DNA of 10,012 nucleotides from contig JALWJV010000362.1 in the NCBI GenBank assembly GCA_026996955.1, forward strand, positions 1 to 10,012. Direction: 5' to 3'. Position 1 is the stretch's first letter. Every line of letters begins with the position of its first letter. A program made the position numbers and the translations under genes. The notes beneath the pieces are model-generated. The model saw nothing but the letters and a program-made list of their open reading frames with translations, was not told the origin of the DNA and searched no databases. Source of the stretch: Deltaproteobacteria bacterium (GTDB taxonomy: Bacteria; Desulfobacterota; Dissulfuribacteria; Dissulfuribacterales; QOAL01). Shown here piece after piece: positions 1 to 7,477 of this stretch.

Positions 1-5
1 AGTCC

Positions 6-1340
6 ATGATGAACTGTTTAGACACATGGCGGCATGGTGGCAAGCTGTTATTTGTTTCCAGCTTTTTTCTTCTCTTGGCGGTCTGTCTGCCCGGAACCGA
101 TGCCTGGGCAGATAGCTGTGAGGAGATAACCGTTGAGCAGGCAGTTAAGGTTTCACTTGAGAACAATCCCGGCCTTGCAGCAATTCAGGCAAGGTATGAG
201 GCCCTTTCTACCTTGCCTGACCAGGCAGGTGCCCTGCCGGATCCCGTCTTGTCCTTTGGCGCCCTGAACCTTCCGGTTGACACCTTTGATCTTGACCAGG
301 AGGGCATGACCCAGATGCAGCTTGGCATAAGCCAGAAGTTCCCCTTCCCCGGGAAACTTGATCTCAAAAGACAAAGCGCATCCCTGGAGGCTGAGGCAGC
401 CAGAAGCCAGGTTGAGGAGGCAAAGTTAGGTCTTGTCAAGGACGTTCGAAGGACCTGGTGGGATATATTTTTCCTGAAGAAGAGCCTTGAGATTATCCGG
501 CTGAACCAGGATCTGCTTCGTGCAACCGTGGCATCTGCCAGGACAAAATACGAAGTGGGAAGGGGGCTTCAGCAGGATGTGCTTCTTGCCCAGGTAGAGC
601 TTACCAGGCTGCTTGACCGGGAAATCGCCATATCAAAGGCAATTTCTCAGAAAAAGGCTATGCTTGCCGCCCTGATGGACAGGTCTCTTGGTGCTGCCTG
701 TTTTACTGTTTCCATGTCCATGAAAGAGGAGCTCCCGGTAGTGTTCCCTGAAACCCAACTGCAGGAGCAGGCCCTTTCAGCAAGGCCGGGGCTTCTAGCC
801 CTTAAAAAGAAAGGTGATGCAGCAAAGGCCAGGGTGGACCTGGCAAAAAGGGATTATTTCCCTGATTTTACAGTGGGTGCAGCCTATGGGTTTCGCCAGG
901 ATGCGCCAACCGGGATGAAGCGGCCGGATTTTGCAAGTTTCAGGCTCAGTATAAACCTTCCTGTATGGGCAGCTTCAAAACAGAGCAATGCGGTGATGCA
1001 GCGTTCACGCGAATCCCTTGCTGTTCAACGCCGCATAAAGCAATTCCAGGACAGGGTGCAGGCAGAGATAACCTCAGAATATGCTGCCTACAAAAGCGCT
1101 GCCGGACAGTGTGAGCTTTACCGCACCTCTCTTATACCCCAGGCCGAGCAGACCGCAGCGGCAATGCTTAAAGGCTACCAGGTAAACAAGGTGGATTTCC
1201 TTAATGTGGTGCGCGCCCAGCTTACCCTTTACAACTACAAGATTACCTACTGGAAGTACTTCAGCAATGCCTGGAGGGCAGTTGCAGGGCTTGAGGCCGC
1301 AACCGGAATACCTGTGTACAAGGAGAAGAGTAATGATTGA
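6..1340 (+). CDS. cusC: Outer-membrane efflux channel, TolC/CusC-CzcC type
   Basis: This is the outer-membrane exit duct of the tripartite efflux pump encoded by the next two genes. The 444-residue length fits the TolC-like outer membrane factor family. The N-terminus has basic residues, a hydrophobic stretch (about residues 14-30) and a probable signal peptidase I site after Ala-Trp-Ala near residue 35. A Cys lies in the hydrophobic core but the lipobox is poor (Val at -1), so unlike E. coli CusC this is probably not a lipoprotein. The mature part shows the two-repeat OEP layout: long Ala/Leu/Gln/Glu-rich helices around residues 110-230 and 330-420, and the family-typical QKFPFPGK segment near residue 110. 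Two ATGs lie side by side at 6 and 9; the upstream ribosome site is outside the window, so the choice is open. Its 3' end overlaps the next gene by 8 bases, implying translational coupling. Metal specificity is inferred from the pump gene, not from this protein. Confidence 0.9.
   Translation: MMNCLDTWRHGGKLLFVSSFFLLLAVCLPGTDAWADSCEEITVEQAVKVSLENNPGLAAIQARYEALSTLPDQAGALPDPVLSFGALNLPVDTFDLDQEGMTQMQLGISQKFPFPGKLDLKRQSASLEAEAARSQVEEAKLGLVKDVRRTWWDIFFLKKSLEIIRLNQDLLRATVASARTKYEVGRGLQQDVLLAQVELTRLLDREIAISKAISQKKAMLAALMDRSLGAACFTVSMSMKEELPVVFPETQLQEQALSARPGLLALKKKGDAAKARVDLAKRDYFPDFTVGAAYGFRQDAPTGMKRPDFASFRLSINLPVWAASKQSNAVMQRSRESLAVQRRIKQFQDRVQAEITSEYAAYKSAAGQCELYRTSLIPQAEQTAAAMLKGYQVNKVDFLNVVRAQLTLYNYKITYWKYFSNAWRAVAGLEAATGIPVYKEKSND
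1320..1325 (+). promoter_or_regulatory. Ribosome binding site fixing the start of the adaptor gene
   Basis: AAGGAG lies 7 bases before the ATG at 1333, inside the end of the channel gene. It decides that the adaptor starts at 1333 rather than at the upstream in-frame ATG at 1204, which would add 43 non-family residues and overlap the channel gene deeply. Confidence 0.8.
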
Positions 1341-2658
1341 GAGAAGCCCATACCAAAAAATTCTTGCCGGATTTTTATGCGGCGTCTTTGTCTGCCTGTT
1401 TCTTTTTGTAACCTGTCCTGCAGTGGCTCATGCTGCAGAAACAGAGGGCAAGAAGCCACTCTTTTACCGCAACCCAATGAATCCTTCCATTACCTCTCCT
1501 GTGCCTGCAAAGGATGATATGGGCATGGACTACATTCCGGTGTACGCCGATGACAGCTCATCATCAGGTCCTGTGGGAACAGTAAAAATAGACCCTGTAC
1601 TGGTGCAGAAGATTGGAGTTCGTACCGGAATGGCAATGGAGAGGACCATGAGCAAGGTGATAACTACACCGGCCAGGGTTGCTTTCAATGAAGAGACGCT
1701 TTTCATGATTCATTCCAAGTTCAGTGGCTGGGCTGAAAAGGTCTTTGTGAACAAGACCGGCCAACAGGTCAGAAAGGGGCAGGTGCTGCTTACCATTTAC
1801 TCGCCTGACCTGGTCTCAACCCAGGAGGAATACCTGCTTGCCCTGTCAAACGCCAGGATCCTCAGCAAGAGCAGTATAGAGGAGATAAGAGTAGATGCCA
1901 GGCGCCTTGTCCAGGCAACCCGTAAGCGGCTCTCCTATTTTGACATACCTGAAAAGGTCATACGCCAGCTTGAGAGAACCGGAGAGATAAAACGTGACCT
2001 GCCCATTTACTCTCCCTATTCCGGAACCGTTATTGATATCGCTGTTGAGCCTGGCCACTACATCACACCAAAGCAGCGGCTTTACCGCATAGCAGACCTT
2101 TCAAAGGTGTGGGTATATGCTGAAGTCTATGAGCCTGACCTTCCCTGGCTGAGAAAGGGAGATAAGGCGATGATCTCCGTAGCCAGTCAGCCGGGCAGGA
2201 AGTTTTCCGGCATCATTGACTACATCTATCCCTATGAGGAGGGGAAGACCCGTACCGTAAAGGTCAGGCTGGTCTTTGACAACAGGCATGGACTGCTTAG
2301 ACCCGGAATGTTTGCCGACATCACCATTCATGCTGGAAGGCGTGAGAAGGTGCTTGCCGTGCCTTCAGAGGCAATTGTCCGTTCAGGTGCAAGGGAGCAG
2401 GTTTTTGTGGTGACAGCCCCAGGCGTGTTTGAGCCAAGGGAGGTTGTTACCGGGCTTGAGGCAGACGGATACACTGAAATAGTAAAGGGTCTGGAGCCCC
2501 ATGCAACTGTAGTTACCTCTGCCCAGTTTCTCATAGACTCCGAGTCCAAACTGAAAGAGGCTACGTCAAAGATGCTTGAGCAGAACAGGAACAAGGCCAG
2601 GGAGAAGGGGCAGAAGGCAGGGAAAACCATGAAAAATATGAATATGGACAGTAAATGA
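1333..2658 (+). CDS. cusB: Periplasmic adaptor (membrane fusion protein) of Cu/Ag efflux, CusB type
   Basis: This 441-residue periplasmic adaptor would link the inner-membrane RND pump to the outer-membrane channel and hand metal to the pump. A signal segment or N-terminal anchor spans about residues 10-35, ending at Ala-His-Ala-Ala. Next comes the heavy-metal-binding domain seen in CusB relatives (residues 43-71), with PMNP and DMGMDYIPVY motifs. Its methionines at 49, 63 and 65 fall where E. coli CusB has the Cu/Ag-binding M49, M64 and M66 (recalled numbering). The core then shows barrel-sandwich/lipoyl-like halves (near 135-160 and 220-245) around a helical hairpin, followed by beta-barrel and membrane-proximal domains. 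The C-terminus is a Lys/Met/Asn-rich tail. The start is set by AAGGAG at 1320; the gene overlaps the channel gene by 8 bases and ends 16 bases before the pump. No separate CusF-like chaperone is encoded in the window. Confidence 0.92.
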   Translation: MIERSPYQKILAGFLCGVFVCLFLFVTCPAVAHAAETEGKKPLFYRNPMNPSITSPVPAKDDMGMDYIPVYADDSSSSGPVGTVKIDPVLVQKIGVRTGMAMERTMSKVITTPARVAFNEETLFMIHSKFSGWAEKVFVNKTGQQVRKGQVLLTIYSPDLVSTQEEYLLALSNARILSKSSIEEIRVDARRLVQATRKRLSYFDIPEKVIRQLERTGEIKRDLPIYSPYSGTVIDIAVEPGHYITPKQRLYRIADLSKVWVYAEVYEPDLPWLRKGDKAMISVASQPGRKFSGIIDYIYPYEEGKTRTVKVRLVFDNRHGLLRPGMFADITIHAGRREKVLAVPSEAIVRSGAREQVFVVTAPGVFEPREVVTGLEADGYTEIVKGLEPHATVVTSAQFLIDSESKLKEATSKMLEQNRNKAREKGQKAGKTMKNMNMDSK

Positions 2659-2663
2659 TGGAC

Positions 2664-2667
2664 GGAG
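2664..2667 (+). promoter_or_regulatory. Ribosome binding site of the RND pump gene
   Basis: GGAG within GGACGGAGACG lies 7 bases before the ATG at 2675, in the 16-base gap after the adaptor stop. It supports 2675 as the start. Confidence 0.65.
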
Positions 2668-2674
2668 ACGCTGC

Positions 2675-5600
2675 ATGATTAAAAAGATAATAGAGTTTTC
2701 AATTCGTGACCGTCTGCTTATCCTGATTGGAACGGCCATCATTGCTGCCGCAGGCCTCTGGACCCTGCAGAACACTCCCCTTGATGCAATCCCGGACCTG
2801 TCAGATGTGCAGGTAATCATATATACAAAATATCCCGGTCAGTCACCCCAGGTGGTTGAAGACCAGGTGACCTACCCGCTTACAACCGCCATGCTCCAGG
2901 TGCCTAAATCAAAGGTGGTGCGTGGCTATTCCTTTTTCGGCCTTTCCTTCGTCTATATCATCTTTGAGGATGGCACAGACATGTACTGGGCCCGCTCCAG
3001 GGTTCTTGAGTCCCTTAACTATGTTGGTTCAAGCCTTCCTGCAGGTGTCACTCCGTCCCTTGGGCCTGACGCCACAGGAGTCGGCTGGGTATATGAGTAC
3101 GCACTGGTGGACCGCACCGGCAGGCACGATCTGGCACAGCTTCGCTCAATACAGGACTGGTATCTGCGCTATCCCCTTCAGACAGTTGAAGGTGTTGCCG
3201 AGGTTGCCTCAATCGGCGGTTTTGTAAAACAGTACCAGGTTGAGGTGGACCCGGACAAACTTGCTGCATACAACATCCCCATCCAGAAGGTAAAGATGGC
3301 AATACAGCGCTCCAATCGTGATGTTGGTGGGCGGCTCATCGAGATGGCAGAGACCGAGTACATGGTGCGGGGGCAGGGTTATATCAAGTCCATTGATGAC
3401 CTGAAGGAAATTCCCCTTAAAACCGACGGAAGCGGCACCCCTATAAGGCTTGCAGACGTTGCCAACATAAAATTAGGGCCTGAACTGCGCCGGGGGCTTG
3501 TGGAACTTGACGGCCAGGGAGAGGTTGCTGGAGGCATTGTTATCATGCGTTATGGTGAAAATGCCCTTGCCACCATCGAACGTGTCCGTGCAAGGCTTGA
3601 AGAGCTTAAAAAAGGTCTACCTGAGGGTGTTGAGATTGTTCCAACCTACGACAGGGGTAGCCTGATTGAAAGGGCAATTGAAAATCTGAAGGGTAAGCTC
3701 ATTGAGGAATCCATCGTTGTCTCAGTGGTGTGTATTGTCTTCCTGCTCCATTTTCGTTCTGCCCTTGTTGCCATTGCAACACTTCCCATGGGGATTCTCC
3801 TTGCCTTTATTATCATGAAGCTGCAGGGAATAAATGCCAATATCATGTCCCTTGGAGGCATTGCAATTGCCATTGGGGCAATGGTGGATGGGGCCATTGT
3901 CATGATTGAAAATGCCCATAAACATATTGAGATGGCAGCAGAGCGCGGTGAGGAGATAACTGCAGAAAACCGCTGGCGTATCATGGGTGAGGCGGCAGGG
4001 GAGGTGGGGCCTGCGCTTTTCTTCTCACTTCTGATTATTACCCTGTCGTTTCTCCCCATCTTTACGCTTCAGGCCCAGGAGGGCAGGCTTTTCAGCCCCC
4101 TTGCCTTTACCAAGACCTATGCAATGGCATCCGCTGCCCTGCTCTCAATAACCTTGGTTCCAGTCCTTATGGGTTATTTCATCAGGGGCAGGATTATCCC
4201 TGAAAAGAAAAACCCCGTGAACCGTTTTTTTCAGGTTATCCACGGCCCTGCCTTGAGGTTCTGCATAAAGTTTCGCTGGATTGTAATCCTGCTATCCCTT
4301 GTCCTGGTAGTGGTCACATGGTTTCCATTCAGCCAGCTTGGCTCTGAATTCATGCCCCCGCTTGATGAAGGTGATATACTCTACATGCCTTCAACCTTTC
4401 CAGGCATCTCCATTACAAAGGCAAAGGAGATTCTTCAGCAGACAGACAAGATATTAAAGACATTCCCTGAGGTAGAGACAGTGTTTGGAAAGGTAGGGCG
4501 TGCAGAAACCGCAACAGACCCTGCTCCCCTTTCAATGATAGAGACCATTGTCCGCCTGAAGCCCAGGGATCAGTGGCCTGATCCTGACAAGACCACCCGT
4601 GAGCTTATGAAGGAGATGGACAGGGAACTGCGCCTGCCCGGGCTTGCCAATGCCTGGACCATGCCCATTATCACCAGGATAGACATGCTTTCAACCGGTA
4701 TTAAAACCCCCATCGGCATAAAGGTAAGCGGGCCTGACCTGAATGTCCTTGGAAAGGTTGCTCTTGATATAGAAAATATCATGAAGACACTGCCTGAGAC
4801 AGTCTCTGCATACGGGGACCGGGCAGTGGGCGGGTATTTTCTTGATATTGCCATAAACCGCAAGGCTGCCGCCAGGTATGGCCTTACAGTAGGGGACATT
4901 CAGGATGTAATAATGACTGCAATTGGAGGCATGAAGGTCTCCCAGACCATTGAGGGCCTTGAGCGCTATCCAATTAACCTCCGTTACCCCAGGGATTTCA
5001 GGGATAATCCTGAGAAGATTGCCCGGACACTTGTCCCAACTGCCTCAGGCAATCAGATTCCCCTCTCCGAGGTGGCAGACATCAGGCTTTCTCGCGGGGC
5101 CCCTGTGGTAAAGAGTGAAAATGCACGTCCCAACGCATGGGTATATGTTGATATATCCACGGCAGACATAGGCGGGTTTGTGAAAAAGGCAAAGCAGGTT
5201 ATTGATGAACAGCTTGACCTGCCTGCCGGTTACACACTGTCATGGTCAGGACAGTTTGAGTACATGGAGCGGGCACAGCAGAGGCTTCGCATAGTGGTCC
5301 CCTTTACCCTTGTGCTTATATTCCTGCTGTTATATTTTAATTTCCGCAACCTGGCAGAGCCAATAATCGTGATGCTATCCATACCTTTTGCCCTTGTTGG
5401 GGGTATCTGGTTGATATGGTTCATGAAATTTAATATATCAGTTGCAATTGTGGTGGGGTTCATTGCCCTTGCAGGAGTTGCTGCAGAAATTGGTGTGCTT
5501 GTTCTTACGTTTATTGACCACGAACTTGAAAAGGAACGTGAGAGAAAGGGGGGTGAAAGGCTTGGCGGAGGGGAAATCATGAAGGCGGTCTATACCGGCA

Positions 5601-5818
5601 CGTCAGAGCGGGTTCGTCCCATAGCCATGACATCCACTGCCATTATCGCAGGACTCCTGCCAATACTCTACGGCACAGGAACCGGCTCCCAGGTTATGCA
5701 GCGCATTGCAGCCCCCATGGTTGGAGGCATGGTGACCACCACTCTCCTCTGTCTGCTTGTGCTCCCGCTTATCTACGGGGTTTATCTCCAGATTTGCCAG
5801 CGTATGCATAAAAGCTGA
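2675..5818 (+). CDS. cusA: Heavy-metal efflux RND pump, Cu(I)/Ag(I) type (CusA-like)
   Basis: This inner-membrane proton-driven pump forms the core of the tripartite exporter. Its 1047 residues equal the length of E. coli CusA. TM1 is near residues 12-30, and two groups of TM helices (about 335-540 and 865-1040) flank the periplasmic pore domains, as in all HME-RND pumps. Met571 (LYMPST), Met621 (SMIET) and Met671 (RIDMLSTG) align by motif with the E. coli substrate triad M573/M623/M672. Met391, Met403, Met484 and Met1008 match its methionine relay (M391, M403, M486, M1009). Asp405 (GAMVDG) and Glu938 (GVAAEIG) match D405 and E939 of the proton relay. The third relay residue, K984 in E. coli, is Ile983 here (RVRPIAMT). 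E. coli numbers are from memory, but the spacings agree. The methionines argue for Cu+/Ag+ over divalent ions. The gene is third in the operon. No clear terminator follows. Confidence 0.95.
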   Translation: MIKKIIEFSIRDRLLILIGTAIIAAAGLWTLQNTPLDAIPDLSDVQVIIYTKYPGQSPQVVEDQVTYPLTTAMLQVPKSKVVRGYSFFGLSFVYIIFEDGTDMYWARSRVLESLNYVGSSLPAGVTPSLGPDATGVGWVYEYALVDRTGRHDLAQLRSIQDWYLRYPLQTVEGVAEVASIGGFVKQYQVEVDPDKLAAYNIPIQKVKMAIQRSNRDVGGRLIEMAETEYMVRGQGYIKSIDDLKEIPLKTDGSGTPIRLADVANIKLGPELRRGLVELDGQGEVAGGIVIMRYGENALATIERVRARLEELKKGLPEGVEIVPTYDRGSLIERAIENLKGKLIEESIVVSVVCIVFLLHFRSALVAIATLPMGILLAFIIMKLQGINANIMSLGGIAIAIGAMVDGAIVMIENAHKHIEMAAERGEEITAENRWRIMGEAAGEVGPALFFSLLIITLSFLPIFTLQAQEGRLFSPLAFTKTYAMASAALLSITLVPVLMGYFIRGRIIPEKKNPVNRFFQVIHGPALRFCIKFRWIVILLSLVLVVVTWFPFSQLGSEFMPPLDEGDILYMPSTFPGISITKAKEILQQTDKILKTFPEVETVFGKVGRAETATDPAPLSMIETIVRLKPRDQWPDPDKTTRELMKEMDRELRLPGLANAWTMPIITRIDMLSTGIKTPIGIKVSGPDLNVLGKVALDIENIMKTLPETVSAYGDRAVGGYFLDIAINRKAAARYGLTVGDIQDVIMTAIGGMKVSQTIEGLERYPINLRYPRDFRDNPEKIARTLVPTASGNQIPLSEVADIRLSRGAPVVKSENARPNAWVYVDISTADIGGFVKKAKQVIDEQLDLPAGYTLSWSGQFEYMERAQQRLRIVVPFTLVLIFLLLYFNFRNLAEPIIVMLSIPFALVGGIWLIWFMKFNISVAIVVGFIALAGVAAEIGVLVLTFIDHELEKERERKGGERLGGGEIMKAVYTGTSERVRPIAMTSTAIIAGLLPILYGTGTGSQVMQRIAAPMVGGMVTTTLLCLLVLPLIYGVYLQICQRMHKS

Positions 5819-5858
5819 GAACTGTTCATCATTATTAATTATGGTCTGATGTAAATAA

Positions 5859-5906
5859 AGGTTGGTAAATGGTTTTGTTTCTCCAAATCAAAACCATTTA
5901 CCACCT
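5859..5906 (+). repeat. Strong inverted repeat (hairpin) between efflux and signalling genes
   Basis: GGTAAATGGTTTTG (5864-5877) and CAAAACCATTTACC (5889-5902) are perfect complements over 14 bp around an 11-base loop. The stem extends by AGGT/ACCT (5859-5862 with 5903-5906) if T5863 is bulged, giving 18 pairs. No T-tract follows, so it is not a classic intrinsic terminator for the pump operon. It covers one candidate start (ATG at 5869) of the next gene and the SD-like AAAGG at 5857-5861. The left arm shares a 15-base near-repeat with 9653-9667, where a second hairpin begins. It may act as a translational switch, an mRNA-stabilising stem or a copy of a palindromic repeat family. Confidence 0.8.
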
Positions 5907-5925
5907 AGATTCAAAACTGATTCCT

Positions 5926-6489
5926 ATGCGATACCTCAAAACCGCATTTACCCTGGGCGGAATAATTGCCGGTGTCCTTGTTGTTCACCCTTACGTGATG
6001 CTGATTGATCAACTCATCGGGGCGGGACACGGAGCGGCAGGTCCTGCCAGGGATGTAACCTACGGTATCTTTGCCGCGTTCAGTCCCTCCATGCTCCCCA
6101 TGACCTTAGCCTTTGGCCTGTTTGGAGGAGTCTGCGGCCTGCTTATTGGCCTGCTCTTTGATCGCAATCAGCGTCTTGTCCGTTACCAGTATCAGGCCCG
6201 GCTTCACAGCGATCTGATGAACTCGCTTCAGCAGCTTCTGGGCGTAATTTCTCATTATATACTCAACAGTTCCGTTGTGATTGGCGGTCATGCAGTGAGA
6301 TTAAGGAAAAAGGTACCGCATGAGGACCGGGAAGATATTTCCGCCATCATTCAGCAGGCAAAGAAAAATGAAGAGATTTTGAAGATTATCCAGGATGCTG
6401 AGTTTCTGGAAAGTATAGACCCTTGTGACCACACATATCAGAAACTTGTGGAACTTAACCGCAGAATCGAGGATAGATTAGAGGCATGA
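5926..6489 (+). CDS. Two-helix membrane protein with histidine-kinase phosphoacceptor-like (DHp) domain, no ATPase domain
   Basis: I do not recognise a named family. With the ATG at 5926 the protein has 187 residues. TM1 spans about residues 8-27 and TM2 about 55-78, separated by a short Gly/Ala-rich loop. The cytosolic part (about 85-187) is predicted helical. Residues 101-128 run LQQLLGVISHYILNS then VVIGGHAVRL, which resembles the SHxxxN...GxAxLL pattern of histidine-kinase DHp helices; His110 is the candidate phosphoacceptor. A second helix (about 132-158) follows and the protein then ends, with no N, G1 or G2 boxes of an ATPase domain. An alternative ATG at 5869 has an SD-like AAAGG upstream but starts inside the 5859-5906 hairpin and would add 19 residues; I prefer 5926 because MRYLK leads straight into TM1, although it has no clear SD. 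It shares an ATGA overlap with the phosphatase gene, so the two are probably cotranslated. The DHp assignment rests on motif resemblance only. Confidence 0.7.
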   Translation: MRYLKTAFTLGGIIAGVLVVHPYVMLIDQLIGAGHGAAGPARDVTYGIFAAFSPSMLPMTLAFGLFGGVCGLLIGLLFDRNQRLVRYQYQARLHSDLMNSLQQLLGVISHYILNSSVVIGGHAVRLRKKVPHEDREDISAIIQQAKKNEEILKIIQDAEFLESIDPCDHTYQKLVELNRRIEDRLEA

Positions 6490-7409
6490 TAAAGGAGAAC
6501 ATAACAGGCAGTTCCGGTGAGAAGGAAAGTGCGGTTAAGAGCCACATTCCTGAGATTGAATGTATTCATGAAAGAACAGTTGAAGCAGAGTACTGTGCAT
6601 GTACCCATGTAGGGCTGAAACGGAAAAAAAATGACGATTTTTACCTGGCACTAACCAGTGATGGTGCTGCTCTCCCCGGAAAGGTGACATCGAGGCCGGG
6701 AAATATACCCGTAAATGTCCTTGGGGCAATGTTTGCCGTTGCAGATGGCATGGGAGGGCATCCTGCAGGTGATGTGGCCGCTCGTATTGCCTGTAATACC
6801 TTCAGGGATACCTACTATGATTTATCCGGTTACAGAAAGTTGCTCTACAGTATAGTGGGAAAGGTCTTTCCACCGCTTGCATGCCGTTTCATGATGACAC
6901 GCATGGAGCGTGCAATGGAAATGGCCCATAAGGAGATATGCAGGCATGAATGCAATCATGAGAAGTGCCAGGGGCTTGGAACCACGCTGTCTGTGCTGGT
7001 AACCCTGGGAAGGCTAGCCATGATTGCCCATGTAGGGGACAGCAGGATTTACCGCCTCAGGGATGAGCAGCTGGAACTGCTGACACTTGATCATACATTT
7101 GTCCAGGACCTTGTTGATATGGGCGAAATGACCAGGAAGCAGGCAGATGAAAGTCCCATGAGGCATGTTCTCATGCAGGCCCTTGGACAGGGTTTTGATG
7201 AGGTCTTCAGCTGGTGCGGCATGATAAAAAAGGGTGATCAGTTTCTCATCTGTTCTGATGGCCTCAATGATATGGTGAGTGATCAAAAGATTTCAGAGGT
7301 GATGAGACACGCTGAATCACAGGAACATAGGTGCAGAGAGCTGGTGAAACTTGCACTTGAGGCAGGCGGCAAGGATAATATTACGCTTATGATTGTGGAG
7401 CCGTGTTAG
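6486..7409 (+). CDS. PP2C-family Ser/Thr protein phosphatase (Stp1/PppA-like)
   Basis: This is a 307-residue soluble, metal-dependent Ser/Thr phosphatase, most likely removing phosphates placed by the kinase encoded next. All core PP2C motifs are present in order: HVGLKRKKNDD (metal Asp near 50-51), VADGMGGH (Asp87), GLGTTLS, HVGDSRIYRL (Asp185), LTLDHTFVQDLVDMG, RHVLMQALG, ICSDGLNDMV (Asp258) and GGKDNITLMIV (Asp297). The metal-binding aspartates are therefore intact and activity is expected. No membrane segment is seen. Two features are unusual. An N-terminal extension of about 35 residues precedes the fold. A Cys/His cluster, C152-x-H154-x-C156-x-H158-x2-C161, sits just before GLGTT where relatives usually have a plain helix-loop. 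The start codon overlaps the previous stop (ATGA, 6486-6489), implying coupling; the SD is weak (GAGGA at 6469-6473, or AGAGG very close to the ATG). Confidence 0.95.
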   Translation: MIKENITGSSGEKESAVKSHIPEIECIHERTVEAEYCACTHVGLKRKKNDDFYLALTSDGAALPGKVTSRPGNIPVNVLGAMFAVADGMGGHPAGDVAARIACNTFRDTYYDLSGYRKLLYSIVGKVFPPLACRFMMTRMERAMEMAHKEICRHECNHEKCQGLGTTLSVLVTLGRLAMIAHVGDSRIYRLRDEQLELLTLDHTFVQDLVDMGEMTRKQADESPMRHVLMQALGQGFDEVFSWCGMIKKGDQFLICSDGLNDMVSDQKISEVMRHAESQEHRCRELVKLALEAGGKDNITLMIVEPC

Positions 7410-7426
7410 CAATATAAGTTGTTCCT

Positions 7427-7460
7427 GGGCAGATTCTTAGCTGTTTTTTAGTCTCTGCCC
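7427..7460 (+). repeat. Inverted repeat in the phosphatase-kinase gap
   Basis: GGGCAGA (7427-7433) and TCTGCCC (7454-7460) are perfect 7-bp complements around a 20-base T-rich loop. They occupy most of the gap between the phosphatase stop and the kinase start. The right arm ends about 17 bases before the preferred kinase ATG at 7478, so the stem could tune kinase translation or mark an internal transcript end. It has no T-tract after the stem and is not a standard terminator. Confidence 0.45.
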
Positions 7461-7477
7461 CTATAAAAGTGGAAAAT

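Noticed and set aside
6..110. Lipoprotein signal in the channel protein, as in E. coli CusC
   Set aside because: The only candidate Cys follows Leu-Ala-Val, and Val at -1 does not fit the lipobox; an Ala-Trp-Ala signal peptidase I site fits better.
1204..1332. N-terminal extension of the adaptor gene back to the ATG at 1204
   Set aside because: It lies within the channel gene in another frame, encodes no signal-like sequence, and a good AAGGAG at 1320 serves the ATG at 1333, which leads directly into a signal segment.
3646..4059. 137-codon open frame on the minus strand opposite the pump gene
   Set aside because: It is antisense to the conserved TM4 region of the pump, has no recognisable domain, and its composition is that of a complement of membrane-protein codons.
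5819..5906. Intrinsic terminator for the efflux operon
   Set aside because: The stem at 5859-5906 is AT-rich and is followed by CTAGATTC rather than a T run, so it does not fit a Rho-independent terminator.
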